Below are positions 1 to 13,180 of a stretch of 64,000 nucleotides of DNA, piece by piece. Under the pieces are notes generated by a model. That model ran no database searches. It saw only the letters and a list, made by a program, of their open reading frames with translations, and had not been told where the DNA came from. The stretch covers positions 103,360,138 through 103,424,137 of the forward strand of contig NC_034410.1 of the NCBI RefSeq assembly GCF_002078875.1, written 5' to 3'. This stretch comes from Numida meleagris. Its lineage: Eukaryota; Chordata; Aves; Galliformes; Numididae. The stretch's first letter is position 1. Each line of letters starts with the position of its first letter. The position numbers were made by a program, and so were the translations under genes.

Positions 1-3000
1 CATATCCTTCACACTAGTAGGGCTGCTCCCAAATGATGAAGCAAATAAATTGCTTTTATATCTTATCCACATCCACATCTGTGCCATAACAACAGAGTTT
101 AATTTATTGGCAAGTGTATTGCAGCATGCATTAACTTCTCTGGATCAGATTTCATTTATAAATTTACATTAGTATTTTTTCACAAACAACTCCACACAAA
201 TGTATTAACTTGATGTTGTGTCTAAACCTATCACTGATATTTGAGGTGAGTGTCACTGTGTTATTGGGAACAACCAGTAGTGTTCAGAGGGACAGCTGCA
301 GCAGCTCAAAAGAATCACAGTGGCCTACCAAACCACTATGACTTGGCTATGTTTTGAGTTGCAGCAGCCTTGAATTATGTTTTTTGCTGGAATTACTCGA
401 GGTGAATGACCCTAAATTGACAAAACATACACCACTTCTGCCAGTAACACCCTAACGCTGTCAGTTACGATCTGATATCTTTGCCATTACATTTTAGTCT
501 GATCTGCTACATCACCAGAAACCACCTACGCGTTGTACAGGACTCAGCTGTAGTTACAGATGCACACCATAGATACAGTCACAAATTAGGTCACGTTAGA
601 CCTTTTTATTCAGAGATCTCTGCCCACTCTTTTTGGGAAGAGGAACTCTTATACCAGCAGAGTTAATGTCTGTGAAAGGAATATGTTTTTACAGTTTGTA
701 AAACAAAATATTCAGGGCCTCCTTAAAGTAAGGAGGAAGAGAGATCTGAACTTTCCAGCACTATCCTAGGTTGTTACTGACTTGGAGAATACAAAGAACT
801 CAGCTCTCTGACAAAGAAAAAAAATGAGAAGGGAAAAGAAAGGAAGGGAAGATTTTCTTTCACATTTTCTTACTAACACAGTCATGTTAGCAAATTAATT
901 CTTGAACAATTACAGAATTAAGTTAGACTGTGCTATAACCAAAAATAAAAAAAATTCTTTCAGAGCATCTCTTCTGAACAGATTCCTCACCCGCGTGCCC
1001 TTCCAGCCAGGTGACAGGGTCAGAAATGTTCTGGTGCTGCCTGTGAGGGCTTTTTCCCATTGCCATAGCCCCCAGGACCAGGGGAGGACAGAGGAAGTCA
1101 CCTCCAGGGATGTGGACAGAAATAGACATTTGCGTTTATGGTTTTGTTCTTACCAGCATGATGATGCCTTTGAGGAATAAAGCCTAAATTACACAAAAGC
1201 ATAAAAGCAGATCTCTCTTTTTTTGTCTGCAGGTACTTTCATTAAAAAAGTTCATGTCTGCTGCTTGCAGAGGCCTCTGTGCAAATGAGAGCCTGCCTTC
1301 CCACAGCTGTGGCAGAAGAAAGGAGTCTCAAAGCAGAAGTTAGCATGTTAATTTTAAAGCTCTTTACAAAGGCCATACAGCTAGCAAAACCCACATGCAG
1401 GACATTTGTTCCTCGTGCATGTCCACAGGATGAGCCCGTGTCCTGCCCTGGGCAGCCACAACTACATCCTGGTGAGAAAGCCACGCAGCAGCTCTAACCT
1501 GGCACCACAGGCAGACAACCCAAATGCCAGTAATTACATGGCCTTATTGTGAGGACTGACTCACATACAGCTTACTCAGAGCACAGTATGGTTCCTGCAC
1601 CTAGATTTTTAAACATTCCAGCCAAGATGCTGCTATTATAAACAAGTAAATACTGACAGGCAGCTTTCTTCTGTAAAATTATCTCCCCTGACTCATTTCA
1701 GAGCTCTTTTGCCACATCAAGCCCACATGTCTTGCTGTGTCTCCTTGTTCCTCAGGAGACACGACAGAGTCCCTTCTCTCAAGAACAGTCTTAGAATGAG
1801 CGCGTACAAAGTAATTCAGAGGAAAGAAGAAAAAAAAATTTCCAGCTTACCTAAAATCAGACTTTTTAGTTAAATATTAATCTCCTGCAATTATCACTAT
1901 TTCAGCTGACTCAGCTACTGGCTATAAACATAACTGTTACCAAGGGATGCCCATCTCCAGGATGGTCAATTTAACTCAGCAAAAGACCGTAGTCTTGCAA
2001 AAGCATGATTAGAATCGCAGCAGCATTTAATAGAACGTAAGAGAGGAATTGCAAAAGAATTCCCAGTGCTAACAAGCAATGCTCCATTCAATGAAAGAAG
2101 GAAATCTACCATGTATTACACAATTTGAAGAATAGGACAACAGGCAGAAGTTCTCCAGTTACTGCTCAGCAAGTTTCAAGGTATCTCTTCAAGGCAAAAC
2201 CCAAGAGGAAAAAGGCATCAATTTACTTATATTAGAGACACAAAGGTCAAGAACTTTCTCTGCTAAGGCTTCTCCTGGTGTCAGGCTGGTCAATGGCTGT
2301 GAGCATCCTAGAGCATGTAGAAGGAAGTAACAAACCCAACCACATTCATTGAAGGTGATCTCTGTTTGGTTCACACCAGAGGGTGAGGTGCACCTCCAAA
2401 GAAAAATACACAGTTAGACATGTCACCAGGATCCTATTCAAGGCCATTTGACACATGAGTCTGGCTCCACAGGCACACATTTTTCCTCTTCTGTAGCTGT
2501 GTAACAGTTCAATCAGCTCAGTGAGATGACCAGTATATCTCAGATTTTCCCTGCACTGGTTCCTTGCCAGTTATGTTGAATGACCTGACTAACATTGGAG
2601 GGCAGTATACAGTGATGCTCTTCTGCTTTACATCTAGAGCAGACAGTCAGAGATTATACAATGCCTTCAGGAGTCTGACATGATTGATATCTGCTCACAT
2701 TCTCCAGTGTAATAGTGAAAAATAAAACAAAGATGAGAGCTCTGATCAGAGTGTATCGTAAGCACAGTAGAGTTACTTACACTCCTGATTTGTGAAGGCG
2801 GGGAAGACTGGCTAATACATTAGTGGGCATGCTGCTACCTAGCTAGCAAAAACAAACCCTGCAAATGCTGCCATTAAAGAAAATAAAGAAACACAGCTAA
2901 GCAGTCTAAGTACTATCAAGAGAAGAGAAATATTGAGGCAGTGTCAGTCAGATTGCCACCAGGCATGGCTTGACGTTTGTGGAGAGTGACATTGTGAAAA

Positions 3001-6000
3001 GCTCCTGAGTAATCTCCCTTTGGCATGGGGGAGAGTTTTCACATTTACCCTAGAACCAGTTACTGAGCTATTTGCACTCACTGCCACAAGAGTTTCTGTC
3101 AAGAGGACAGCTGGGAGCTTTGGCAGGAAAATGTTTCTTAAGGTGCCATTTGCTAAGAAGTACATGATACAAGTAATCCAGCTTCTCTGAGTGGCTTTAA
3201 CTGTAATGCAAGCACTACCCGGCTTGAGAAGACAAAGATGCTCTGGATGGAAAACAGAATTTTGATGAGATCAAAGGAGCATCCAAACCAGTGTACGGCA
3301 GGAGAAACGTGTGCTTTTTGTCCTGCATGGCAAGGATGAGTTACTACTTGAAGAAGCTTTCTCCATTCTACCATTCCAAATTGCAGTAAAAAAAGGGAGA
3401 TACAAATATTTTAGTGAGGGTGAGGAAGAAACAGGAGCTATGCTTGTCTTTTTTTTTTTTTTAATTAACTCTTTGAAATAAAGACCTTGGAAAAGAGATG
3501 AAAGGAGTATTTCCAGAAACATCACTGTTTTAGAGAGAAATATCTACTGTTTGGTTTGTATAAAGCCCAATATCTCATTTTTCACTAATGCTCATAATCT
3601 GGAAAAACCTTATTGATAATAATAAAAAATAGTCAAGGTACTTCCTATATGGTGTTTGGCAAAATGATCTGATCAACCCTTTCATGCTATTGAGAATATT
3701 TTCCCAGGCTTTTAGCTACTAAACCATCAAGGTAGATCTTCATGCAGAAATGTACCTTTTAAAGTATTGTAAATTATAGCCCAGTCGATGTGCTTAAATG
3801 TTAAACACTTGCTTATATATTTCTGCTCAACTAGGTCATGCTGGAATGTTATCCAGCACATTATCTGATTGCATCAAGTTTCATCTTCCAAGCAGCAAAA
3901 CTTCCCATGCATTTGGATGCAGAATCAGGCTTTCAGACCAAATTGCCTGTCTTCTGCAAAAATTATTCTGCAGAAGTGGGAGGAGCACAGCTGGACACGT
4001 TAGACAATGCCTTGCATTTTAATGCTCCCTCTCTTTCAGAGTTCTTTTACTTGGAAGAAAAAATAATCTACAAAACATGCTTTCTATTAATTAAGACAAT
4101 GATTCTGGCCCTGCTGGCCTCCTTGTTTCATTTGCATGATCTATTGAAAGTTGCTCAGCTAATGCTAATCACATGCTGCCTTGTTGACAGTCCAGGTAAT
4201 CTGATTTGCTGCTGAAGTGATTCACACAGATTGTAAAAACCCCAGATTTCAGGTGTCTGGCTCATAATTCAGCACTACCTGCAAGCTATTCACTAGCCTG
4301 AGAGCCTCATCAGTACAAGGCATTAGTTAACTTCTCAGTTATTGTCCTGTCAGAAGAGCATCAGATGACTCCTTTTTTGAGGCACTCATCCCAGATGCTG
4401 GCTGTACAATTCACATGCCTACTGCCTATACTGTCTGGCTGTTAAAAGGAAAAAGCATTAGGTTATATTTGCAGCTCTGTAACAGTGGGAATTAAATGCG
4501 CGAATCCTACCACCATGCAGAGGAGCTCTGTAACTAAGTCCCTGTTAAGTGTATGGAAAATTTGAACTAATCAGGCCATCACAGAGAGGTACAATTTGCA
4601 GGGGGCCACTCAGTACAAAACATATTATGACTTTTCAGGTTCATTCTCTCTTCCATGAATTTTAGACTTTTTGCCTTAGTTTGACCCCATCCTGCTATTT
4701 AAAGGATGTTAAAGGCTTTGTTCATTGCAATTCTCAGTCCATAGCTCCCATCTCATCTTTCATCTCTGAGAAGACAAGAAAAAAGGGGAAAAAAAAAACC
4801 CTCTGTCTTCTGTACAGTCATGCGGCCGATGCTAACGCTTTTCACAGAAGTGTCTCACCTGGGATGTTTTACTTGCTCCCCTTCTACTGATGTTGTTAAA
4901 GGTCTTTGGAGATACTTTTGTTTCATCCTTCTGTTCTAGTTGAGCAAGGGTGATGACATACCAGCTGAAATGTCTGGAGGCTTGTTAGCAAAAACCCTGT
5001 CACTGGGAGGGATCAAAGTGTTCTTGTGCGGAGTCCTTAGGGCACAGATCCTGGCAGTACAGCTGGACTCAGTGCAGCCTCCACATGGCCTAATGTGACA
5101 AGCAGCTGGATCCTCAAGCTACCGCACAGAGCCACATTCTCAGGATGAATCGTGTTTCCCAAAACCAAGGGGTAAAATGAGCATCGTTGCCAGAAAACTT
5201 TGCTTAATTTTTTTCAGTATTTGTTAACTATCAAAAATGGCAAAAATTATGTTTACTAAGAAGAAGAACTGGTTCTTTTCACTGAATCAGAAAAGACAGA
5301 ATGAGGACTGGAGCAAACTCATTGCCGCACATCCAGATTTTGAGCAAGATGGGAGCAGGGAACAATTCACTGCAATGAGGCCAGCCCTCCTTGCTGATAA
5401 GTAATGGTTTTAAGCTGAAAATAAGCCTGAGACTGACTGTCAGATGTATATGCAATCATTGCAGCCTAGCTGGAGGATGACCCACAGACGCAAGCTGCCT
5501 GTACATCAGTAATCAAATAATTGACTGGCTGACAGCTCAGCCCAGTATCTGGCTTCATGCCCCTGCCTAGACAGGAAATGGCATTTCCTGCATCTTGATA
5601 AAGCAGATGTCACTTGGTCCCTCCAGCAAAATACAAGGCACTGGGGGCATCTTCAGGAAAGGTTCCTTCCCACGCATGCAATATTGTCCAGTTTAAAATA
5701 TTCCCTGCCCTCCCCCTCCTCTTCCCATACAGCTTTATTAGGTAGTAGCTTTTAGCAGGCTAAAAATTTAGGGGAAAAGCTGATACAACAGATGATGTCC
5801 TCATATCTGACTAAATCTGCAGCTGTGCTGCTTCTCCTCAGTGGTGCTCCTGCTACCATCCAGGCTGTGTCCTTCCCTGAGAACACTCTCCCTTCTGCTC
5901 AGACACACAGATCCTTCCCAAGCCTGACACAGGGGATGGTGGCATTGGGGTGACCAGCAAGGTAACAGCACATTCTGGGCACCTGTAGTCCCAAGCAAGT

Positions 6001-6050
6001 TTTCCTCTCTGTCTCAGTTCCATTAACTTATCCTAGTAGGAATCATGCTT
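1..6050. other. Unique noncoding sequence, no gene seen
   Basis: No reading frame in this stretch resembles a known protein. The longest is about 125 codons on the + strand near 3838-4215, with no domain, no convincing splice sites and a low-complexity hydrophobic tail. A 14-base T run lies at 3449-3462. I saw no CR1 tail, inverted terminal repeat, LTR or CpG-rich promoter-like patch. It is most simply intergenic or intronic DNA. Confidence 0.7.
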
Positions 6051-6803
6051 CAACAAGATCACATGCCAGGTCCTGCACTTAGGTCACAACAACCCCAGGC
6101 ATCACTACCAGCTTGAGGCAGAGTGGCTGGAAAGCTGTGCAGTGGAAAAGGATGTGGGGGTGTTGGTCAACGCTCAGCTGAACATGAGCCAGCAGTGTGC
6201 CCAGGTGGCCAAGAAGGCCAATGGCATCCTGGCTTGTATCAGAAATAGTGCAGTCAGCAGGAGCAGGGAAGTGATCATCCCTCTGTACTAGTCACTGGTG
6301 AGGCCACGCCTTGAGTACTGTGTTCAGTTTTGGGCCCCTCACTACATGAAAGATATTGAGGTCCTGCAGCATGTCCAGAGAAGGGCAACAAAGCTGTGAA
6401 TAGTCTGGAGCACAAGTCTTATGAGGGGCAGCTGAGGGAACTGAGATTGCTCAGTCTGGAGAAGAGGCTCAGAGGAGACCTTATCCCTCTCTACAATTGC
6501 CTGAAAGGAGGTTGTGGTGAGGTGGGGGTCAGCCTCTTCTTTCAGGTAACAGCAATAGGACGAGAGGGAATGGTCTCAAGTTGCACCAGGGGAGGTTGAG
6601 GTTGGATATTAGGAAAAATTTATTCTCCAAAAGTGGTGAGGCACTGGCACAGGCTGTCCAGGAAGGTGGTGGAGTCACCATCCCTGGAGGTGTTCAAGAA
6701 ACATGGAGATGTTGCACTGAAGGACATGGTCAGTGGGCATGGTAGAGATGAGCTGATGACTGGACTAGATGATCTTTTCCAACCTTAATGATTCTATGAT
6801 TAT
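6051..6803 (+). mobile_element. CR1 LINE fragment, 5'-truncated, ORF2 C-terminus plus 3' end
   Basis: This is the longest CR1 copy in the window, about 750 bases in sense orientation. It begins in the part of ORF2 downstream of the reverse transcriptase core ('ccaggtcctgcactta...cacaacaacccc') and runs to the characteristic 3' end 'gatgatcttttccaaccttaatgattctatgatt'. A decayed frame at 6396-6599 still reads a recognisable C-terminal stretch ([20 protein letters not shown] and, further on, [13 protein letters not shown]). Earlier parts of the same coding region carry stop codons, for example the TAG in 'ctctgtactagtcactggt' where the family has a sense codon. 5' truncation is usual for CR1, which inserts by target-primed reverse transcription. 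It is dead: no endonuclease domain, no RT catalytic core, several stops and frameshifts. Confidence 0.95.
6396..6599 (+). pseudogene. Remnant of CR1 ORF2 C-terminal region
   Basis: This 67-codon open stretch inside the CR1 copy is the decayed end of the ORF2 protein, beyond the RT domain. It keeps the family's '[35 protein letters not shown]' pattern and then shifts frame where the family would read on into the conserved 'RGRFRLD.RK' segment. It has no start context or function of its own; the ATG is only the first methionine in the open stretch. Confidence 0.85.
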
Positions 6804-9800
6804 ATGCTTTATGTGGCTTACAAGTATAGAAGTAGTAGTTGATACTGCACTAAATAACACGATCAATGCTTTCCAAGTTTGATCTCATGTTTGTGAATAA
6901 CTTGAGCCTTTATCTGTCATTTTACTATGTAGATATAGATTAAACTTACATAATAAAGCTGTTCTGTGTGTTGCTTACTTCAATGCCACCACTCCAGAAA
7001 GTAGCATGGACAATAGGGTGGGATCTGTCAGAGACATCGAGGAAGTAACATGCAATACGTAAAAGCCTCAGAATCTTCTGTTCCTATGATTAGTTTTCAG
7101 CTGGTTTAATTCCTTGGACCAGCTTACATCAAAATCGCACAGAAGCCACATTGAGTGAAAGAGCAAATGTGAGGAAGAGATGTTGGAATATCTGCACCCC
7201 AGCCTGTATATCCTCTGTGAAGTTGGGAGCAGGCTCCCAGCAGACCTCCATCTGTAGCCTTTCCCGAGAGGAAGGAGGTAGCTCAGTTCTGTCTCTCTGG
7301 GGGAAATCACAGCACGTCCGCCTTGACAGAGCTTACTGCCACCAGTCTGCTTTGCCAGGATGCATTTGGGACTGCAGAGGAGATGCTCCCTTGATTAAAT
7401 ATAAAGAATTTGCATTACCAGATTATTCCCCTAATCCATCCAGCTCTGCATTCTGTCCCTGACAGCAGCCAGCACTGCTTCTTCAGAGACCAGAGTAAAA
7501 TCCTCATTATAGACAATTTTACAGCTAATAAAATCCTAAAAGCCTATACGCAGAAAAATCCCTGAGGTTTTCACATTAGGAGTTTGCCAGAGTCAGAACT
7601 GAGAACTGACCACAGGATTTGGTCTAGCAGAAAATGTCAAACTCTTGTTCTCCGCAGAGCTGATGCTACTAATAAACAGTGAAAACACAGAAGTGTAACC
7701 AGAGTTATCTGACAATAACAAAAGCATATCCTTAAATAATATCACCCTTAGAATAACATTCAGAGGAAAAAAGAGTGCATCATCAGCAGCTGCCTCTTCC
7801 TCCCACACAAAGTGCAGATTTCTGCAATCATCTCTCCAGGATGAGCATTGCGTGCAGGAGTTGGGATGCAAAACCCCTGTGTAATCTGTCAGGCTGGTTA
7901 CAGCGTTTGGTATGCTGCAAGGATACCACGCTGAACTTAAGGAGGCAAAAATCGATTCATAAACAACTTTTAGATTTGATAACTGTCCAAATGTTCACCG
8001 CTTCGGTGAAGATAATTGTACTTGCATTCATTTCTAAAATCTATGGCCAGGGTTAAAATGGGCATCATTCAATATCTCATCTCTCAACGGCAGCTGTAAA
8101 TATACTGGCTGATCTATAAGGATGGCTGGGACTTATTTTTTTTGTATTGTTTCTTCAATTAGTTCTTCATTGCCTCTTGCTTCTGTTGCTCTCCACATCT
8201 CCTTGGAAGTAGTTTTAATTTACCCAGTCCCTGTAGTACAAGCATGTCGTATGTTTATACCACAGTCCGTTACCACCCAACATGATGAATGCAAACGGCT
8301 CAAGCTTGTTATAGGAATTAACGCATGCAGGCAACACCAAACACTGAAGGACTGCTTTGGAAGGCAGAGGCAAGGGAGGGCGTAGGAGGCTCTCCATTCC
8401 TTATCAACAGGACTGACAGAGATTTCTAGGCATGCCTTTGGGCTGGACATTTGTTTAGGCATAGTCTGTAAACAAGGGACAGCTGACTTCTGCAGGGTCA
8501 GGAGCAACACCAAGCACTCCGAATATTTAACAACAGCACCATTCCTCAAGAGGTGAGATTGATCCACATCAGCTGTGCCCCAGCCCAGTGCTGCACACAC
8601 TATCTCTGCCCCAGCTGTGTTCCTGCCCCCTCCTTTGCTCCAAGACTGATCCTCACACAGCCACACAAAGAACTCTTCTGGGGGGGAGGGAGCTGGAACT
8701 GTGAAACTAAAATAAATGTTACAAGAATATTCACTTGTTTCAGATCATATGCCATGACTCTACAAGCAGACCCTGCAAGGAAAGGTGGGATCATAGAACT
8801 GGGAATGAAAGGAATAGAGGAATCAGAGAAGCCCTGTTTTAGACTAGTTTATGTGGCACAGCATTATGTTTTCACTCATTTCAAAGGACTTACACTGCTT
8901 TTGATAGACATGGAGACTTTAAGATATAAACCTGAGTCCCCACACTTCACAACACTTGGGTTCCTTGTGCCTTCATTGGAAAAACAAAATGTACACCTTT
9001 GAGGGAGGAATCTGACCTGACTTGAGCCTGTGGTAACTCTGAGAAGAGAGAAGGGCTCTGGGCGTCCGGTGTCCCCATACTGGAGGGGGCCAGAAAGGCA
9101 TCTGCACGAACTGTGCCCATGCATCCCAGCTCCTGCAATTCCATTTGCCTGGGCACTCCTATCACTCTGTGCATACTAAATTACTCCATATATTTATTTA
9201 TAAATTCTCTCCACTACTTTTACTGACCCATCCACTAGAGTAATTTGCAATCCATGGTCTGCAGAAACCTGGCAGTCTGTATTGCTTAATGACAGTCCAC
9301 AAAGCAACTATGGCACTATGGCTTCTGTCACTATAAACCCGTATTCCCACCAGGTAATTGCTAGGGCAGCAGATATGCCCACTTGGGCTTCTCATTCCCA
9401 TTCCCACATCACTGCTTCTTCCGCATGGGCTGCAGGAAAGGCCATGGTGCAGTGGCAGGACCAAGCAGAAGGACATGGCACTGCTTCATCTGGCTGTGGT
9501 ACTGCATGCACACTGCTTGCAAGCATACATGTAACAATAGCCTAAAAAATGCAGGCATATTGCTGGAGGCTCAAATTTGCCGTATGAGGATCTCCTGTTC
9601 CTCTGAAAACATTGTTTAAGGGTTCACAGAATAGAGGAGGCTGTAACACCACAGTATTACTCTATCCTGTGTGTATCAGAGCTGCTTCAAAGAGGAGGAG
9701 AACAACTGCCATCTGACATAGTGCAATCAGACCTCTGGCTTCTCTTCCATGCTTTGGGATTTAAGGTCTTTTTCTTTTTTTTAACCTTCAGTCCTCCTGC

Positions 9801-12800
9801 AAACCTAATCTCTCTCTTATCCTACACAAGCATGTAAAGGTTAAGCCTGAGTGACACAAAGTTCATAGAGAGGCAAGCATCTATTATTACTTCTAAGCAC
9901 AAAAAGTCAACTTGTTTCTCTACTATCCTCACGTTAACATTTCACCTTTGCTTAACACAAAAGAGTTCTGCAAGGCGGCACAAAAACACGTGGTGGGGGC
10001 TGAAGCAGTTGTACTCCCTGATAGTCTTGTGTACTGTGTGTAAGGTACAAGCAAAATGCTGCATCTTTTTTTGTGCATTAACCTGATTTGGTGTCAGTCA
10101 CTATGTGGGAAACAAAATGATTGTAGGGGAAATACAGAAATGCATCCCTTACTCATTCCTCTCTAACTTGCAGGCTGATGAACAGCAGTTGCATGGTGCT
10201 TTAGACTGCCCACCGATGGCCTAAATCCTGGATTAAATAATCATGGACTGGATTGCAGACTCTACAACATTCCTGTTCAGCCCAGTGCTGCAGACATCCA
10301 TCCTGCTATCACTTCTGTTTAATGACAAACACCTTTTCTGCTTTGCATTGTGCTACATGCAAAGATATACATATAAATAATAAAAACAACAGTAAAAAAA
10401 ACATTATGGGTGCAAAGTCAACTGCTCAAAGATTAGTAAATGATAGGCTTAAGATTTCCTGTCCTCCTTCCACTTACAATACTGGCATCAGTTATAAGGC
10501 CACATGCTATTTTTTCCGATGAAACCTAGTGCCTCACTCGGTGCAATAGATGGTGCCAATGCACAGCTGTGGAATATGTCGTTTCATTCCCTGCACCTAT
10601 CATGTCATTCCAGGCTTTGCTTAACTGTACACAAACCAAATCCCTTCCCTCTGCATAAAATAATTTCTCTCTTGGTGGGCTCCTCTGTGATGCTCTTCAA
10701 TATGCCACCTGAATGCTTCAAAAGCAGAAGTTAATTTATCTCTAAATTAGAGAGGAGTTTGTATTCCCACCATTTTTGAGATGGGAAGCAGATGAAGTGA
10801 TGCTGCACCTAGAAAACACAGCAACCCACCTAAAGGTGTCCTTGCACTCCATTTCCTCCCATCACCTCCCAGGCTGCACTGCATGCCCCTCTCACACAGG
10901 TGTGGGTGCCCATCCTAGAAAAAGGGCTGGGGGAAAGCAAACAACTCTGCTGCATCCCTCTGCAACCAGATCAGCAGCAGCAATCACCTCCTCCAGGTTT
11001 TGTTGGACTTGGTGTTCTTTCAGCTGCCAGTCTCTTTTATTTCACTTTCAGGTCTCAGAGCAGCCTCTCCTGGCCTTGCTGGATCCTTCTGTGAACTCTT
11101 TCCTTTCTACTGTCCCTCTTTCCTCCCTAATGAGCTTTGTTGGTCCCTGCAAGCTCATCTCAGGCTTTGCACCTCCCTGTTCTCAGGTCTCATCCTGTGC
11201 CTCTGAGCAGCAGGGGGGATACTGCCCTCTCCCTCTCTGCTGGAGTGCTCTCCAGGTGATCCTTTCCAGCCTTTAGTAACTCTGCTTGTCATTTAGTATT
11301 GCATTCTTCCTCCTGCTTTTAACTTCCCATGTTCCTAATACTAATGTTTGGGCACATTTTCATATATCTTCCAGATAAAGCAGCTGCTTTTCTGCATTCT
11401 GAATCTGTTTTATTTTTCAAATTCAAATATATATATATTCATTCTAGTGCTGATGTGAGAATTGCATCACTCAAAATGAAAGCATGCAACCAGCAACCTT
11501 CCCCAAAAAGCCAAGGTGCTCAGCAAGGCCATCATGTTCCCTCCACCCATGGTTTCTTGTGATCTCACTGACCAATCCATCTCCATTCAGACCTCAGCTG
11601 CTCCCAAGGCAGCTGCACTGCAGCCCCATGGCGCATTTTTGGGCATGGTGTCAGTGTGCAGCCAGCAGCTGTGTGCACAGCCTGGCATGGGGACAGCAGA
11701 GCTCTGTCCCTCCTCTTCCTGCTGTGAGCTCAGCTTGCTTGATGACCGACTGAGAGGAGCACAGGGTTTGTTTTGCTGATAAGGGCATAAGCAGAGAGAA
11801 GAATCAACTGATGCGGGAAGGAAGAGAGACGAAGGATTTAGGGGAAACAGTGGCAGAAGGAAGTAAGAAATAAAGCCCACCCCAAATGTTTAGACAGTAG
11901 CATAGCCTACCCCAAAACCCTGCCTATTGCCTCTTGCAGCAGCTGATAATTTCATCAGAACAATCATGAAATGAAAAAGGGGGGAGGATGGGAAGCTAGA
12001 AAAAGCAACAGCTTGAATCCTGAGAAAAAGACTGTGTTCATAACCTGGTGCTTCTCTCACAGGCTGCCTGCTGCTAGTGCTCTAAGATAGCAATAACCTT
12101 CCCCACATCCATTTGTGCGGAAGCTGTCTAATCCAGTCAGCTCAGCACAAGGAAAAGGCTGCGGCACCCCCTCCCCCAGTGTGAGCATTTTGCCTTCCTC
12201 CTTCATGTGGCAGCAGCAAGATCTCAAAGTATTCACTTAGTCCCCGCTTCTCTACTCAGGTCTCAGAAGTCATATTTCACTGTATCAAATACTAAACATT
12301 GGATGACATTTAATTTTCAGCACAGGTTATGTACCATTGCAGAACAGCCATCTATAGATGTAACACCCTGATATGTGCGAGATACCTGTGCAGCACATAA
12401 CCACACATTTAGAGGAATACCATTAGCTAGCCATCCAGCTATTTAAAATGAATTAAAAGCAGCTTCAATTTTCACATTTGCTCCCAAATCTCCTTGCCAA
12501 TTTGCAACCTCAGTTTTCTTAGACACTTCTTTATTATTATTCCTTCTCATAGATATCACCCTTCTCAGAGTACAAAAGCTGCAAGTTAACAAATTAAAAC
12601 TATCTATTAGGAGAGGAACAGTGTGAGTGATCATTCTCACACATACGTGGCACTGGCTGCCCTCCATTTTGATGGGCCAGAGCCCCATGATATTGTTTGG
12701 GGCTCACCTCACTGTGAACATCTGAAACCTTTAGAGTCCAAACAGATGCTCAGCTTCACTCCAGCTTTCAAAATGCAAGCCCACTGCAGGGGTGCAACGT

Positions 12801-12895
12801 ATCTACAGTGTCTTAGTGCATATGCCCACTCCTCCACCCCCGCAAAGAGTAATCCCGATCTTTCCAGCCTCAGACTCCCAAATATTGTTGATTCT
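6804..12895. other. Unique noncoding sequence, no gene seen
   Basis: No recognisable coding region or repeat family was found. Several chance open frames of 130-170 codons occur (for example + strand 10776-11276 and overlapping frames on both strands at 8220-9002). Their translations are rich in Ser, Cys, Leu and His, as expected from pyrimidine-rich noncoding DNA, and show no motif. 10950-11260 is notably C+T-rich on the + strand. A short AT dinucleotide run sits near 11427-11438. Confidence 0.65.
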
Positions 12896-13180
12896 TTTCA
12901 TCATCTCCCAGGTAACTAGCAATAGGATGAGAGGTAATGGCTTTAGGTTGCACCAGGGGAGGTTCAGGTTGGATAATAGGAAAAAGTTCTCCTCAGAAAT
13001 AGTGCTGAGACACTGGCACAGGCTGCCCAGGGAGGTGATGGAGTCACCGTCCCTGGAGCTGTTCGAAAACTGTGTAGATGTGGCACTTGGGACATGGGTT
13101 AGTGAGCATGGTGGGGATGAGTTGATGGTTAGACTAAGTGATCTTAATGGTCTTTTCCAGCCTTAATGATTCTATGATTC
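12896..13180 (+). mobile_element. CR1 LINE fragment, 3' end
   Basis: About 285 bases of CR1 in sense orientation, starting at the 'ctcccaggtaactagcaatagg' segment of ORF2 and ending with 'ggtcttttccagccttaatgattctatgatt'. The reading frame through most of it is still open and encodes the final ORF2 stretch ([20 protein letters not shown], then [20 protein letters not shown]). It overlaps in content the last third of the copy at 6051-6803 and looks slightly better preserved in frame, so it is an independent and perhaps younger insertion. No target-site duplication is obvious. Confidence 0.95.

Noticed and set aside
8220..9002. Overlapping 148- and 149-codon frames on opposite strands
   Set aside because: Neither shows a motif, and mutual overlap with different frames argues for chance.
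9190..9540. Degraded retroviral or transposon coding sequence
   Set aside because: Overlapping frames on both strands gave a brief impression of coding DNA, but no family motif could be found.
10776..11276. 166-codon open frame on the + strand
   Set aside because: Driven by a C/T-rich stretch; no domain, Ser/Cys/Leu-heavy composition and other long frames overlap it on the same strand.
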